Source: Caenibacillus caldisaponilyticus
GTDB lineage: Bacteria > Bacillota > Bacilli > Bacillales > Sporolactobacillaceae
Length of the DNA: 64,000 nt
Assembly (NCBI RefSeq): GCF_002003465.1
Contig: NZ_BDDQ01000027.1
Span: 1 to 64,000, forward strand
Direction: 5' to 3'
The translations under genes and the position numbers were made by a program. Shown here one piece after another: positions 41,345-51,599 of the stretch (its first letter is position 1; the number at the start of each line of letters is the position of its first letter). Under the pieces are notes generated by a model. It did no database searches. It worked only from the letters and a program-made list of their open reading frames with translations, and was not told where the DNA came from.

Positions 41345-41704
41345 TTAGCCTTTAATCGCTTGCTTCGCTTTATCGGCGAGCGTCGCGAACGCTTTTTCGT
41401 CATGTACGGCGAGGTCGGCGAGCATCTTGCGGTTGATGTCGATTCCTGCTTGTTTCAAGCCGTACATCAACCGGCTGTAGGAAAGGCCGTTCATGCGCGC
41501 CGCGGCGTTGATGCGGGCGATCCACAGTTTGCGGAAATCGCGCTTGCGTTGACGACGATCGCGATAAGCGTATTGCAGCGATTTGAAGACTTGTTGTTGA
41601 GCGACTTTAAATAATTTATGTTTAGAGCCGTAATAACCCTTGGCAAGTTTAAGGATTTTTTTGCGACGGCGGCGTGTGACGTAACCACCTTTTACTCTTG
41701 GCAT
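41345..41704 (-). CDS. rplT: 50S ribosomal protein L20
   Basis: 119-residue 23S rRNA-binding protein needed early in large-subunit assembly. It shows the highly basic N-terminal tail ([24 protein letters not shown]), then [26 protein letters not shown] and the globular C-terminal domain ([21 protein letters not shown]). L20 is also the autogenous repressor of the infC operon in Bacillus, acting on the leader upstream of infC. ATG start at 41704. Confidence 0.98.
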   Translation of the reverse strand: MPRVKGGYVTRRRRKKILKLAKGYYGSKHKLFKVAQQQVFKSLQYAYRDRRQRKRDFRKLWIARINAAARMNGLSYSRLMYGLKQAGIDINRKMLADLAVHDEKAFATLADKAKQAIKG

Positions 41705-41738
41705 AGGTAAAACCTCCCAATCGTTTCGTGTCTAGACG

Positions 41739-41933
41739 TTATTGGTTGAGCAGCTTTTTGATTCGTTTGGTGTCGGCAGAGGACACGATGGCGGATTTGC
41801 GCAGCTTCCGCTTTTGTTTTTGCGTTTTGTGGCGGAACATATGGCTCGTGTAGGCGTGATGGCGTTTCAATTTTCCTTTGCCGGTCACTTTGAAACGCTT
41901 CGCGGCGCCTTTATGAGTTTTCATTTTTGGCAT
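41739..41933 (-). CDS. rpmI: 50S ribosomal protein L35
   Basis: 64-residue basic ribosomal protein with the family signature [20 protein letters not shown] at the N-terminus and [16 protein letters not shown] in the middle. It lies between infC and rplT with short spacers, the universal order of this operon. The ATG at 41933 follows GGAGGA. Confidence 0.98.
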   Translation of the reverse strand: MPKMKTHKGAAKRFKVTGKGKLKRHHAYTSHMFRHKTQKQKRKLRKSAIVSSADTKRIKKLLNQ

Positions 41934-41945
41934 GAATGATTCCTC

Positions 41946-42470
41946 CTATCGGTTGCTTGTCTCGTTCTTCGGCGCGAGGATCAGGAACATGCTGCGCCCT
42001 TCCATCTTCGGCTTCGCTTCGACCACGCCGACTTCCTCGCACTCCTTGGCAAGGCGTTCGAGAACTTGCTGGCCGAGCTCGGAATGGGTGATCGCACGTC
42101 CGCGAAAACGGACAGACGCCTTCACCTTATCGCCTTTGGCCAGAAATTTCTTGGCGTTGCGCAGCTTCGTGTTGAAATCATGTTCCTCGATGCTCGGGCT
42201 CAGGCGAATCTCTTTGACATTGATCACCTTTTGTTTTTTACGGGCTTCTTTTTCTTTCTTCTGCTGTTCGTACCGGTACTTGCCGTAATCCATGATCCGG
42301 CAGACAGGCGGCTTCGCGTTCGGAGCCACCAACACAAGGTCAAGGTTGGCGTTTCTCGCGATTTCCAGCGCTTCCTGTTTGGATTTAATCCCGAGCTGGT
42401 CACCGTTTTGACCGATCAGGCGCACTTGTCGCGCCCGGATCGCGTCATTGATAATCATTTCTTTGCTAAT
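41946..42470 (-). CDS. infC: Translation initiation factor IF-3
   Basis: Binds the 30S subunit, prevents early joining of 50S and checks the start codon. The 174-residue protein has the two classic domains joined by a lysine-rich linker: N-domain [22 protein letters not shown] and [25 protein letters not shown]-domain [31 protein letters not shown]. The start is ATT at 42470, nine bases after GGAGG. ATT is the same rare start used by B. subtilis infC, and IF-3 itself rejects it, giving autoregulation. Confidence 0.96.
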   Translation of the reverse strand: MSKEMIINDAIRARQVRLIGQNGDQLGIKSKQEALEIARNANLDLVLVAPNAKPPVCRIMDYGKYRYEQQKKEKEARKKQKVINVKEIRLSPSIEEHDFNTKLRNAKKFLAKGDKVKASVRFRGRAITHSELGQQVLERLAKECEEVGVVEAKPKMEGRSMFLILAPKNETSNR

Positions 42471-42773
42471 ATTGAGCCACCTCCACTTAATTTTCCGGCT
42501 TTCGGCCGGCTTCGCCCCACCGCTCGCGAAAGGCTTTAACGGTCCGGCTTCAACGAACGCAAAAAAGTGTGAGCAACGCCCACACTTTTCCCATGCGACC
42601 ACACGAATCCATCTATTCGCAAAGGACCTGGCAACAGCGACGGGCGGATTCGGCCGCCAAGTCAAAATCGGGGGCCGTTTTTATGCCTCGCAACGTTTGC
42701 TCCGCTCGCGCGTCGTACAGGTGAGAAGCCGGGCGCTTCTGCTTGGTTCGTTTTTTATTTCGTTACCTACAAA
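42471..42773 (-). ncRNA. infC operon leader (L20-type autogenous leader)
   Basis: Long untranslated leader between the promoter and infC. AAAAGTGTG and CACACTTTT (42563-42589) form a hairpin followed by TTTTGCG, a terminator inside the leader. In Bacillus, L20 binds this leader and promotes premature termination. The location and hairpin agree with that mechanism; the L20-binding fold was not modelled. Confidence 0.7.
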
Positions 42774-42802
42774 AGTATAGCATCCGGACACTTTATGTGC
42801 AA
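42774..42802 (-). promoter_or_regulatory. Promoter of infC-rpmI-rplT
   Basis: TATACT (42779-42774) with TTGCAC (42802-42797) 17 bases upstream on the minus strand. The -35 has only three consensus bases, but the position fits the leader. Confidence 0.5.
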
Positions 42803-42881
42803 GTCCTGTTGACGTATTTTTAATGGCGATGGATTTTGGGATGGCTCTTTGTCCGAGCGTGCAAATGCCTTGTTTTTACAA

Positions 42882-42922
42882 CAAAAGCATGAGCGCGGCC
42901 TGTCGATTGGCCGCGTTCATGC
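42882..42922 (-). terminator. Intrinsic terminator of thrS
   Basis: GCATGA-x-CGCGGCC and GGCCGCG-x-TCATGC (42887-42922) form a long stem with TTTTGTTG behind it on the minus strand. Confidence 0.85.
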
Positions 42923-42969
42923 CGGCAGGGCAAGCGGGCTGCCCTTGGAAGCGGAGCTGTTCGCTTCCG

Positions 42970-44904
42970 TTATTTTTTCTCGCGAATGTCTTGTTCGATC
43001 GTTGCGATGAAATCGGCGAAGGCGACGGTTGCCGAATCCTTTTCGCCGTATTTGCGGACGTTGACCGCGTTCGCTTCGATTTCTTTATCGCCGACGACGA
43101 GCATGTACGGGATTTTCTGCGTTTGCGCCTCGCGGATTTTATAGCCGAGCTTTTCGTCGCGCTCGTCGACTTCGACGCGAATCATCCGCTTTTTCAAGTC
43201 GTCCGCGATGCGCTTCGCATAATCCAGATGGCTTTCCGCGACGGGGATGACTCTGACTTGGACCGGGGCCAACCACGTCGGGAAGGCGCCTTTGTATTGC
43301 TCGATGAGGAAGGCGACAAATCGTTCCATCGTCGACACGACGCCGCGGTGGATGACCACCGGCCGGTGTTCTTCCCCGTCCGGGCCGATATATTTCAGGT
43401 CGAAACGTTCCGGCAAATAGAAATCCAGCTGGGCGGTCGACAGGGTTTCATCTTTGCCGAGCGCCGTCCGAACTTGTACGTCGAGCTTCGGACCGTAGAA
43501 TGCGGCTTCGCCTTCGGCTTCCACAAAATCGAGGCCCATCGATTCCATGGCTTCGCGGAGTTTGCTTTGCGCCATTTCCCACATTTCATCATTGTCCACA
43601 TATTTTTCCTTATTGTTCGGGTCCCGATAGGAAAGCCGGAAGTAATAATCTTTGATGCCGAAGTCTTCATAAACTTCGAGGATCAATTTGACGACGTTGA
43701 TAAACTCCTCTTTCATTTGATCCGGCCGGCAGAAAAGATGGGCGTCGTTCAAGGTCATGGCGCGAACGCGTTGCAATCCGGCGAGGGCCCCGGACATTTC
43801 ATAGCGGTACATGGTGCCGAGTTCCGCAATGCGGATGGGCAAATCGCGATAGCTGTGCAGCTTGTGCTTGTAAACCATAAAGTGGTGCGGGCAGTTCATC
43901 GGGCGCAGCACCAATTCTTCATTGTCCACTTTCATCGGCGGATACATATCATCTCGATAGTGATCCCAGTGTCCGCTCGTTTTGTACAAATCGACCTTGG
44001 CGAGATTGGCCGTATAAACGTGTTGATAGCCGTGCTGAATTTCCTTGTCGACGATGTACCGTTCGATGACGCGGCGCACGGCCGCCCCTTTCGGCAGCCA
44101 CACCGGGAACCCTTGGCCGATTTCCTGGGAAATGGTAAACAGCTCGAGCTCCTTGCCAAGCTTGCGGTGATCGCGTTCTTTGCGTTCTTCCAATTCTTTC
44201 AAATGGTTTTCGAGCTCTGCTTTTTTGAAAAAGGCCGTGCCGTAGACGCGCTGCAACATTTGATTTTCGCTGTTGCCGCGCCAATAAGCGCCGGCGACGC
44301 TGAGCAGTTTAAACGCCTTGATTTTCCCCGTCGACGGCAAGTGCGGCCCGCGGCAGAGATCGACGAATTCGCCTTGGCGATAGAGCGTGATCGTCTCGCC
44401 TTCGGGGATGTCGGCGATGAGTTCGAGTTTCAAATGGTCGCCGATTTCTTCGAATAAGGCGATCGCTTCTTCGCGGGACACCACTTCTCGTCTGATTTCC
44501 AAATCTTCGTCGATAATCTTTTGCATTTCCTTTTCGACGCGGTCGAGATCTTCGGCGGACAGCGGCTCGGGCATATCGATGTCATAGTAAAATCCTTCTT
44601 CGATGACCGGTCCGACGCCGAGTTTGACGCCGTCATACAGCCGTTTGATCGCCTGGGCCATCACATGGGTCGTCGTATGCCGGAGGATTTCCAAGCTTTC
44701 CGGCGCGTCTTCTTTTAAAATCTCCAGCGAGCCGTCTTCGTGCAGTTCGCGTTTCAAATCGACAAGCTGGCCGTTGAACTTGGCCGCGATCGCCCGCTTT
44801 TTCAAGCCTGGGCTGATCGACTGCGCGACGTCTTCCGCCGTCACGCCTTTCGGATACGCCTTGACGGCTCCGTCCGGCAAGGTGATGCGAATCTCTTCGG
44901 ACAT
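42970..44904 (-). CDS. thrS: Threonine-tRNA ligase
   Basis: Class II synthetase, 644 residues. It has a TGS domain (about 1-60, [21 protein letters not shown]), an editing domain with the [10 protein letters not shown] His pair, and the catalytic core. Class II motif 2 is in [26 protein letters not shown]. The zinc-binding cysteine is in RPMNCPHH, with the histidines in the core. Motif 3 is [17 protein letters not shown]. The C-terminal anticodon-binding domain ends near AVNVRKYG. The ATG at 44904 follows GGAGTG. A T-box leader precedes it. Confidence 0.97.
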   Translation of the reverse strand: MSEEIRITLPDGAVKAYPKGVTAEDVAQSISPGLKKRAIAAKFNGQLVDLKRELHEDGSLEILKEDAPESLEILRHTTTHVMAQAIKRLYDGVKLGVGPVIEEGFYYDIDMPEPLSAEDLDRVEKEMQKIIDEDLEIRREVVSREEAIALFEEIGDHLKLELIADIPEGETITLYRQGEFVDLCRGPHLPSTGKIKAFKLLSVAGAYWRGNSENQMLQRVYGTAFFKKAELENHLKELEERKERDHRKLGKELELFTISQEIGQGFPVWLPKGAAVRRVIERYIVDKEIQHGYQHVYTANLAKVDLYKTSGHWDHYRDDMYPPMKVDNEELVLRPMNCPHHFMVYKHKLHSYRDLPIRIAELGTMYRYEMSGALAGLQRVRAMTLNDAHLFCRPDQMKEEFINVVKLILEVYEDFGIKDYYFRLSYRDPNNKEKYVDNDEMWEMAQSKLREAMESMGLDFVEAEGEAAFYGPKLDVQVRTALGKDETLSTAQLDFYLPERFDLKYIGPDGEEHRPVVIHRGVVSTMERFVAFLIEQYKGAFPTWLAPVQVRVIPVAESHLDYAKRIADDLKKRMIRVEVDERDEKLGYKIREAQTQKIPYMLVVGDKEIEANAVNVRKYGEKDSATVAFADFIATIEQDIREKK

Positions 44905-44950
44905 GTCCATCACTCCATTCCACATTTATTGACAAATGCATCTGAAAAAT

Positions 44951-45258
44951 AAAAAAACACCCCTCCCAAAAGGGACGAGTGTGCGCTCGCGGTTCCACCC
45001 TTCTTCCCGCGACCACGGCGGATCGCGGCTCGAAGGCGCTAACGGGCTGCCCGTTGCCGGCTACTTTCGGCCGTACGCCTCTTATGCGGAAGCGCAGGGC
45101 TTGCTGCTTCCGGAGCGCACCGCTGGGTTCGCCGACAAAGCTCGAAGGTGGTAAGCGCGATCGCCCGCTAGGAAGTCGCAGCACCCCTTCCCTCTCTGCA
45201 AGCGGATGGGATCGCCTCATGTCCTCGTCATCGCCGATAACCTATGAAAGAAGGATTG
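44951..45258 (-). ncRNA. T-box leader of thrS
   Basis: The T-box core AAGAAGGGTGGAACCGC lies at 45005-44989. The terminator ACACTCGTCCC...GGGAGGGGTGT follows (44982-44957), then TTTTTTTATTTTT. ACC triplets in TTACCACC further upstream are possible threonine specifiers; stem I was not fully folded. Confidence 0.88.
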
Positions 45259-45263
45259 CTTGT

Positions 45264-45292
45264 ATTATATCGGGTCATCTGCGAAAAATCAA
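45264..45292 (-). promoter_or_regulatory. Promoter of thrS
   Basis: TTGATT (45292-45287), a 17-base spacer and TATAAT (45269-45264) on the minus strand, just before the T-box leader. Confidence 0.75.
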
Positions 45293-45572
45293 GCGGTATC
45301 AACGGCTTTGCGGCAAACCGGTCGCCCGCCATGGCGATGACGCCTCCTCTTTTCGCAATGCATGACGCGACCTTTTATTTAGCGGGAGCGGAAGGCCACC
45401 GGCGTTCCTTTCGATCGGCGCTGGATCATGCCGGTTCTTTCAATAGATGTATGGCCGTTTTAATGAACAATGAGGATCGCCGCTTGATGAACGCTGTTCG
45501 ACAAAGTTCGTTTCCGTCGGCTTAATCTGCGACCGCCCCGTTTCAGAAAGGAACTTTTCATTTGGAGAAGGG

Positions 45573-46006
45573 TTATTTCACCAGTCCGGCTCTCAATTGA
45601 GTGACGCCAAATTCAAGGTAGGCCTTTAAACAGGTCAACATGTAAACCCAACCTTCTTTGTTGTCCAACAATTTGCTTGTTAAATTTTCATCCCCTTCAT
45701 TAAACCCTTCTTCGCGAACTTCAACAATGGTCGCCGCATGATCCAACGCCTGCAGCGAAATCGTCACGATGTGTTCTTCCCCGGGCGCTCCCCACTGGAA
45801 AACGATTTTTTGTCGGCCTCTACGTCCAATACTTTGATATCCACCTGAGCCGCGTATTCGTCATATCTCAATGTAATCGTCTTCCCTTGTTCCCACCTTG
45901 CAGAGCTCGACGAGAACCAAAAATTTCCGATTTTTGCGGGGTCTACGAAGGCTTCAAACACTTCATGAGCCGGCTTCCGTATTTTGATTTTCGTGAGGTT
46001 CATCAT
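45573..46006 (-). pseudogene. SRPBCC/AHSA1-family gene split by a frameshift
   Basis: The first part (46006-45764) encodes the START-like fold beginning of an AHSA1-type protein: KIRKPAHEVFEAFVDPAKIGNFWFSSSSARWEQGKTI. The second part, in another frame, gives TISLQALDHAATIVEVREEGF and the final helix WVYMLTCLKAYLEFGV. The break is at a run of six A on the minus strand (45811-45806). One more A would restore a continuous protein reading DKKIVFQWGAPGEEHIV across the join. It is either a true frameshift mutation or a homopolymer sequencing error. The ligand is unknown. Confidence 0.75.
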
Positions 46007-46340
46007 GCCCCGTCCGCTCCTAACCTATAATTTACGGCTTATAGACTCTTCCAGCCTTTTCTCGTCAAAGAAGCTTGGTGATCGATTCTGGCTTTGCAAA
46101 CGACCCAAACAAACCGCTTGGAAACCCGGCGATTGGGCGCGGAGATGAGCGGCAAGGGCGCAAGCTTGCTCCCCGTTGATCGCACCTAAATCAACATGGG
46201 GTGACTTGATCGCGCCGACCGCCCCAAAGCGGTTTTCCATGATGATTATATCTTAATTTCGGAAAATAAACAAAACAACCTAGAAATTTGAACGGAACCC
46301 TAAAAGAATCGGTAGAGATCGCGCGTTCCCTCTGAAGGCG

Positions 46341-47168
46341 TTACAAATCGATTTTTTTCGCCTGCTCAAGCGCAAAAAATTGCACGCGCTCCTCAAAAAC
46401 GTTTTGCAGCGTCCGCATCATCTCGTCGTCCGGACGTTCGGTGAAAACGTACACTTTGAGCGGTGCGAGTCCGATGAGCGTGAGCAGCAGGGACGGCTCG
46501 GCGTCGATGCCCCATTGTCTCAGCAGCGGATAAAACGAACGGATGGTTTGGAGATTGTCGATCGGCCGCAAGTGTTCATCGTAAAGACGAAACGGTTCGC
46601 AATCGATCGCATAAATCGTTTCCCGGAGCGGCCGGTACGACTTGACGATGCGCCGGAGCTTATCGATAAACGCCGCGTACTCTTGTTGAAGCTTGTATTC
46701 ATCAATGGCGATTTCTAAGCAATTTGTCAGGCATTCAAAATAGTCGTTCAACCGGAAAGTGGTCAGCGACTGGAGGCTGAACGACGAGGGCCCGCTCAGC
46801 AAATCGTCGATGACCGCACGCACGAAGTCCCGGCGCGGCAACAGACTGTCGACTTTGGGCAGCTCGGGCTTTAGGCCGTCAAAAATGGCCCGGGCAATCC
46901 CAAGGATGCTGGCCCGTTCCGCTTCATCTTGGTAATAAAAGGTTTTGCACAAAATGTCGTCCATCCATCGGCTCTCATGCTTCTCGATAATGAAATCCGT
47001 GAGCGCGTCGGTTAAAGCCTCTTTGAACGTTCCGGAAAGCCCCGACGGCAATTCCACGATGAACGTCTCATCCGTCACGGAGACCGCAATTTCTTTTGGC
47101 AGTCGTTCGGTCAAGAATGTATGTAAAGCGGCCGCGTCACGGCGCGATTCGAGCGTGATCTTGATCAA
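46341..47168 (-). CDS. ytxC: Putative sporulation protein YtxC
   Basis: 275-residue protein of the YtxC family, conserved in endospore formers and linked to sporulation by phylogeny; function unproven. Family features are the middle FVRAVIDDLLSGPSSFSLQSLTTFRL and the C-terminal GLAPLKVYVF with a run of acidic residues. It is mainly helical with no membrane segment. The start is TTG 47168, seven bases after GGAGGGG. It lies between dnaI and thrS, as in B. subtilis. Confidence 0.88.
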   Translation of the reverse strand: MIKITLESRRDAAALHTFLTERLPKEIAVSVTDETFIVELPSGLSGTFKEALTDALTDFIIEKHESRWMDDILCKTFYYQDEAERASILGIARAIFDGLKPELPKVDSLLPRRDFVRAVIDDLLSGPSSFSLQSLTTFRLNDYFECLTNCLEIAIDEYKLQQEYAAFIDKLRRIVKSYRPLRETIYAIDCEPFRLYDEHLRPIDNLQTIRSFYPLLRQWGIDAEPSLLLTLIGLAPLKVYVFTERPDDEMMRTLQNVFEERVQFFALEQAKKIDL

Positions 47169-47264
47169 TGGACAGCCCCTCCTCGGTTCACTCTATAACC
47201 ACTATATGGGGCTCGTCTCAAAAAGATGACACGAAAGCCGCCCCAGGCGACCGGCGCATGCGCA

Positions 47265-48203
47265 TCACGACATGCGGCGATTTTTTCCGGTCACCGGGAC
47301 GGCCACGGTAAAGGGGCGAATGCGTTCCATCAGCCGCATCGCTTTCAATCGCTCCGTTCCGCTTTTGTTCGAATAAGCGAGATGATCCTCCAATTCTTCG
47401 AGATCGTAATTTGACGTGTACAGCGTGGGCAGACGATCCATCATGCGCCGCTGCAAGATGCTGCCGAGAATGTCATCGCGTATCCACGGCGTGATCGTCT
47501 CCGCGCCGATGTCATCCAACACCAAAACGGGTACCGTTTTAATGTAATCCAGTTTTTCATCGAGCGTGCGGTCATCGATCGCGCCTTTGAGCTCGCGGAA
47601 AAAATCGGGGGTGTAAACCATCATCGATTCCACGCCCTTGTGCTCGGCGAGCGCGTTCAAAATCGCGCCCATGATGTGCGTTTTGCCGACGCCGAACGGG
47701 CCGTACAAATACAATCCTTTGGCTTTGGCCGGATCTTCCAAATATTGATGGACGAAGCGCGCCGCCGCTTCGAGGGCGTCGTGCCGGCCGCTTTCGCTCT
47801 TATCGATCGTGCGGAAGGTCGCTTTAAGAATTTCTTTTGGGATATAGATGCTGTGGATCAAGGCGGCTTGCCGCTTGCGGCGGTCGGCTTCCCTTTTCAA
47901 TGGGCACGGCTGATAGACGATGGCGAGCGATCCCTTATCCACCGTGAGGCGCGGCGTATGCCCGGCGAGAAGGTTCGGGCACTTGTCGAGGCCCGGGCAA
48001 TTTTCGCACGCTTTGATTCCTTCCAAGTATTCGACCGCTTTTGGCAGCCCTTTCGCTAGAACCGCCTCGGTCGCCTCCGGATGTTCCTCGCGAAACCGCA
48101 GGATATGCGGGTCGCCGGCGACCGTTTCAAAAAGCCGACGATAGTTCTTTTCAACATCCATCGTCCCCTTCCAGCGAAGGAGAACCGATTTAATCGATTC
48201 CAA
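47265..48203 (-). CDS. dnaI: Primosomal helicase loader DnaI
   Basis: AAA+ ATPase that loads the replicative helicase at oriC and restart sites. The 312-residue protein has an N-terminal helicase-binding domain with zinc-binding cysteines (KACENCPGLDKCPNL). The AAA+ domain has Walker A LYGPFGVGKTH near residue 165, Walker B VPVLVLDDIGAE and a C-terminal RLMERIRPF arginine-finger region. TTG 48203 (LESIKSVLL) is six bases after GGCGGTG and is preferred to GTG 48212, which has no room for a ribosome site. It follows dnaB. Confidence 0.93.
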   Translation of the reverse strand: MESIKSVLLRWKGTMDVEKNYRRLFETVAGDPHILRFREEHPEATEAVLAKGLPKAVEYLEGIKACENCPGLDKCPNLLAGHTPRLTVDKGSLAIVYQPCPLKREADRRKRQAALIHSIYIPKEILKATFRTIDKSESGRHDALEAAARFVHQYLEDPAKAKGLYLYGPFGVGKTHIMGAILNALAEHKGVESMMVYTPDFFRELKGAIDDRTLDEKLDYIKTVPVLVLDDIGAETITPWIRDDILGSILQRRMMDRLPTLYTSNYDLEELEDHLAYSNKSGTERLKAMRLMERIRPFTVAVPVTGKNRRMS

Positions 48204-48289
48204 TCGAGACACCGCCTGTCATGGATTTAATCAAATCGACAGCGAAACAACCGGACGGCAGCAACCCCTTGAAATACAACCGAAGCGGC

Positions 48290-49648
48290 CTATAATTGGT
48301 TTAAAAATTTTTCAAGCCGCTTTTCGCGTTCCGCAGCATCTTCTTCGGACCGCTCCGGCGCAAACTCTCCAGAGTGCGTCATCCACTTCGGCAACCGGTC
48401 GCGGCGCGGGTTGGTGCGTTTTTCGCCGCGTTGCTTTTCCAAGTGCCACTCTTGATACTTTTTATGTTCTTCCTTGGCCAGCTCCATCGCCGCCCGGACC
48501 GTCTTGATTTTTTTGCGGGCCCAATGAGCGGCGATCTTTTGCACATAATTTTTCACGAGCTTATAATCGTTCGTCGTCATGACATAATGGAGCAAAACGT
48601 TGACGACCCCGGGCGGCAGCTTTTGATCGAACATGATCTCTTCCACGATCCGGAGGTCCGACGCCGCCGGTTTTCCGCCGCCGGCCAGCTCCTCCAGCAA
48701 CTCGTACGGACTGATGGTCTCAAAGAACAGGATCTGACGTTCGAAATCATCCTTCGGTTCGGATTCGCTCAATTCCCGGTATTGATGGGGCTGCGTTCTA
48801 AAAGCGAGGGCCGGCAGTTCATCGCCGTGTTCGAGTTGATAATAATCGCGAACTTCTTTGCGCAATTGTTGAATGTCGATCACGCCGGTGTGCAAAAAGG
48901 CGCTTTGGATGATCCGGCTCATTTCCTCGGCGTCGATGTGATAAACAAAGGCAAGCTTTTCGATGGCCGCTTTGACGTCCTCGGTGAAGGCTTCCTTGGA
49001 AATGATGACGTCCGACAGGCGCCGGAAAAGCCGGTCAAAGTCGAACGCCGCCCTGAGCTTCGGCTCCCCTTCCCGCTTGTCCACCACTTTCCCGCCGCGC
49101 GGCACTTCATTGAGCCGCTCGGAGGAAAGTTCCGAAGAATGGAGCGACGTGAACACGTCATTAAAATCGGCGGTAATCTCGCGGACGTCTTCGCCCGCGG
49201 GTTCGTGAATCGTAAACAATTGCTTGAGCCGCCGGTATTCGCGAAGGCCGACGCGGTTGTATAAATAAATGTTCAAGAGGCCGTCCGAAAAAAAGCGGGC
49301 GGGGGAAAGCGGCGGTTCCAAAGCGTAAATAAAAGACGGCCGTTCGTTTTCCGTCTTTTTGTAAACGCGCAGGAGACCGATGCCTTCCAATTTTTTTCTT
49401 TCTTCTAAAATGACGTCCAATGAACTATTTGTGCGCACCATCAAGTGATGATGGGTAAATGCGCCGTCGCCGTTCGCCGCGGCATCCTCGGCTTCGTGCC
49501 ATAACGTCGCGTAAAGCTGGCAAGCCAATGGCCCGATGAGCGGTTGGTACAAATAATTGATGACTTTTAAATCATAGGGCTGGATGATGCCGGTGAGCGT
49601 GACGGTATAGGGATCGACGGGAAGCACTTCTTTCCATGACGCTTGCAT
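48290..49648 (-). CDS. dnaB: Replication initiation and membrane attachment protein DnaB
   Basis: Gram-positive helicase-loading and membrane-attachment protein that acts with DnaD and DnaI; it is not the replicative helicase. The 452-residue protein starts MQASWKEVLPVDPY, as in B. subtilis DnaB (WKDVLPVDPY). An N-terminal winged-helix region (YQPLIGPLACQLYATLW) and DnaD-like domains follow; the second has PPGVVNVLLHYVMTTNDYKL and KNYVQKIAAHWARKKIKT. The C-terminal tail is highly charged. The ATG at 49648 follows TTGGGGG. Order nrdR-dnaB-dnaI is conserved. Confidence 0.95.
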   Translation of the reverse strand: MQASWKEVLPVDPYTVTLTGIIQPYDLKVINYLYQPLIGPLACQLYATLWHEAEDAAANGDGAFTHHHLMVRTNSSLDVILEERKKLEGIGLLRVYKKTENERPSFIYALEPPLSPARFFSDGLLNIYLYNRVGLREYRRLKQLFTIHEPAGEDVREITADFNDVFTSLHSSELSSERLNEVPRGGKVVDKREGEPKLRAAFDFDRLFRRLSDVIISKEAFTEDVKAAIEKLAFVYHIDAEEMSRIIQSAFLHTGVIDIQQLRKEVRDYYQLEHGDELPALAFRTQPHQYRELSESEPKDDFERQILFFETISPYELLEELAGGGKPAASDLRIVEEIMFDQKLPPGVVNVLLHYVMTTNDYKLVKNYVQKIAAHWARKKIKTVRAAMELAKEEHKKYQEWHLEKQRGEKRTNPRRDRLPKWMTHSGEFAPERSEEDAAEREKRLEKFLNQL

Positions 49649-49998
49649 CACGATTCCCCCAAGCCTTCCGTGTGATGTTTCCAAGGCGTGGCGCAAGCCT
49701 TGTCCGCGCACCGACCGGCGCATTTCCGTCCACGAGGCGCCCTTTTCCGCGGCGGCAGACCGGATCTCCGGGAAAAGGCGCCGCAACGCCCAATGAGAGA
49801 GTGCTCGCCCGGCGTTTGAGGCAGCGGTCGCTCGAAAAACCGGCGGCCATTTGAGCGGATGGAACCCGTTCACGCGACCCTTCGTTTATTCAGCGCCGCG
49901 ATTTCACCATCCGGCCGCCGTGAACCGCTCCGCTTTACCGCATTATGACCGGCGCACATGCCGCAGCGGGGAGGCCAGCCGTTGAAACCGCCTTCGCT
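49649..49998. other. Gap between nrdR and dnaB
   Basis: About 350 bases. The dnaB reading frame stays open for 75 codons into it, but homology and the ribosome site put the start at 49648. I see no other gene or clear regulatory site. Confidence 0.4.
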
Positions 49999-50460
49999 TC
50001 AGTGCCGGACTTTTTTCATCAAGTCTTTTAATTCGTGGATAAAGACGTTGATGTCCTTGAATTGGCGGTAGACAGAAGCGAAACGGACATACGCCACTTC
50101 ATCGACCTTGGCCAGCTCGTCCATGACGAGTTCGCCGATTTCCTGGCTCTTGACTTCGGAAACCCCGCGGCTGTGGAGTTCCTTTTCGACTTTGTTGACA
50201 ATTTCCTCAAGCTTTTCCAAAGGAACCGGCCGCTTTTCACACGCTTTGATCAAGCCTCTTAAAATCTTTTCCCGATTGAACGCTTCCCGGTTATCGCCTT
50301 TTTTGATGACGATGAGCGGAATTTCTTCGACGGTTTCAAACGTTGTGAAGCGGTAATGACACGAGTCGCATTCGCGGCGACGCCGGATGGAGCGGCCGTC
50401 ATTGACCGGACGCGAGTCTAAAACCCGGGTGCCGAATCCTTGGCAATTGGGACAGCGCAT
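49999..50460 (-). CDS. nrdR: Transcriptional repressor NrdR
   Basis: Represses ribonucleotide reductase genes in response to ATP/dATP. The 153-residue protein has an N-terminal zinc ribbon (Cys3, Cys6, Cys31, Cys34; MRCPNC and CDSC) and an ATP-cone domain ([29 protein letters not shown]). Its conserved end reads [14 protein letters not shown]. The ATG at 50460 follows AGGTGAGATT. It precedes dnaB, linking dNTP control to replication initiation. Confidence 0.97.
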   Translation of the reverse strand: MRCPNCQGFGTRVLDSRPVNDGRSIRRRRECDSCHYRFTTFETVEEIPLIVIKKGDNREAFNREKILRGLIKACEKRPVPLEKLEEIVNKVEKELHSRGVSEVKSQEIGELVMDELAKVDEVAYVRFASVYRQFKDINVFIHELKDLMKKVRH

Positions 50461-50991
50461 AATCTCACCTGCCTGTGCACTCATGGGATCCTGTTGTGCC
50501 GAAAGATCAAAAGCCGGTCAACCAACAACCTAAATCGTTCTATGCTCATGCTTCGCCATCGGTAAAAGGCGAAGAGTCTCACATTCCGAAATCCGTCAAG
50601 ACTTTTCCTTCACTAACCGTGAAACCATCGATTCTTGATTCGCGGTTCGACCGCTGTCGAAAGCATGCGGCCAAGTCCGCGAAACCTTCTGCAATGAAAG
50701 ACGGCGCCCGCCATTTGGCCCGTGCATGGCGCAATGGCGGCTCCGTTTTGCGCCGCAGATTCTTTTTTAATTGTATAAAAAAAGGGGCGGGATCACAAGT
50801 TTTGCAGGATAGGAGCGGTTTCGGGAGGGATGGCGTTCAGGCGTTCACGGAGACGGGCTACGCATGGTTGGGGGCGCCTTGTCCCACTTTTTTAATTACG
50901 CGGAGCGGAGAAAGATGAGCATCGGTACGGATTCCGATTCGGTTCTACGTGTCTTATAGCAACCCCAAATCCTGGCATTTTACTGAAACGC
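50461..50991. other. Gap upstream of nrdR
   Basis: About 530 bases without a credible gene. A TTGACC near the left end of the gap has no matching -10. There is no obvious NrdR box. Confidence 0.4.
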
Positions 50992-51366
50992 TCAATCTTC
51001 GGCACGCGTCAATTTTTCATCGAGCTGGCGATAAAGAGCGGAGATTAATTTTTGTCCGACACCGGCATTCCAACCGCGCTCGACCGAATAGGTGAAATCG
51101 ACCGCCGTGCGCGAAGGACCGACCGGGATGATGGTGGCGACGAGCAGATCTTTTTTCCGGGCGCCGACCGTCGCCGACAATTCGCCGCGCTCGGACGAAA
51201 GGTCCAAGAGGACAAACTTTTGCTCTTCAAAAATTTTTTGGAGAGCAGCCATCGTCTTATCTTTTGATGCCTTATAGTAATGTGTCCTCAATCTGGCGTC
51301 AGCGTGGTGATCCGACGTTTCCACGCGATCGTCCATAAATGCGGCCAGTTTGGCGAACAATCCCAC
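50992..51366 (-). CDS. Conserved cytosolic protein next to speD
   Basis: 124-residue protein, no membrane segment, no known function. Characteristic text is VETSDHHADARLRTHYYKASKDKTM near the N-terminus and a later GPSRTAVDFTYSV strand. I recall similar proteins annotated only as 'cytosolic protein' in the same place in related bacilli. I chose GTG 51366 (VGLFAKLAAF), six bases after AGGTGG; TTG two codons later is possible. The frame continues further upstream, but without homology-like text. Confidence 0.7.
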   Translation of the reverse strand: MGLFAKLAAFMDDRVETSDHHADARLRTHYYKASKDKTMAALQKIFEEQKFVLLDLSSERGELSATVGARKKDLLVATIIPVGPSRTAVDFTYSVERGWNAGVGQKLISALYRQLDEKLTRAED

Positions 51367-51568
51367 AACCTTCCACCTGCCGTGTTTCATCATTATGTCG
51401 TGCCAAGGCGCGGTCCAACCGTTTGCATGCCGGAACATTTACGAGCGAACCGAGCCGGAAACTTCGTCATTCGGTGAATGAGAAAGAGGAACGATTCCGT
51501 TCGCCTCATCCCGCGCCTTCGCCCGCACGTCATCCCCGGGGCGGGGCGCGATGAACGGCAAAAATATT

Positions 51569-51594
51569 AAAAGAGACGCCTTTGACGCCTCTTT
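51569..51594 (-). terminator. Terminator of speD
   Basis: AAGAG-x-CG and CG-x-CTCTT pair, with TTTAATATTTTT following on the minus strand, directly after the speD stop. Confidence 0.7.
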
Positions 51595-51599
51595 CGGAT

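Noticed and set aside
42823-44457. Plus-strand frame of 544 codons opposite thrS
   Set aside because: Shadow of thrS; no plausible start context and no recognisable domains.
46025-46240. Minus-strand frame of 71 codons upstream of the SRPBCC gene
   Set aside because: No ribosome site and no family resemblance; probably chance.
50475-50918. Plus-strand frame of 147 codons upstream of nrdR
   Set aside because: No ribosome site, no homology-like text, probably non-coding.
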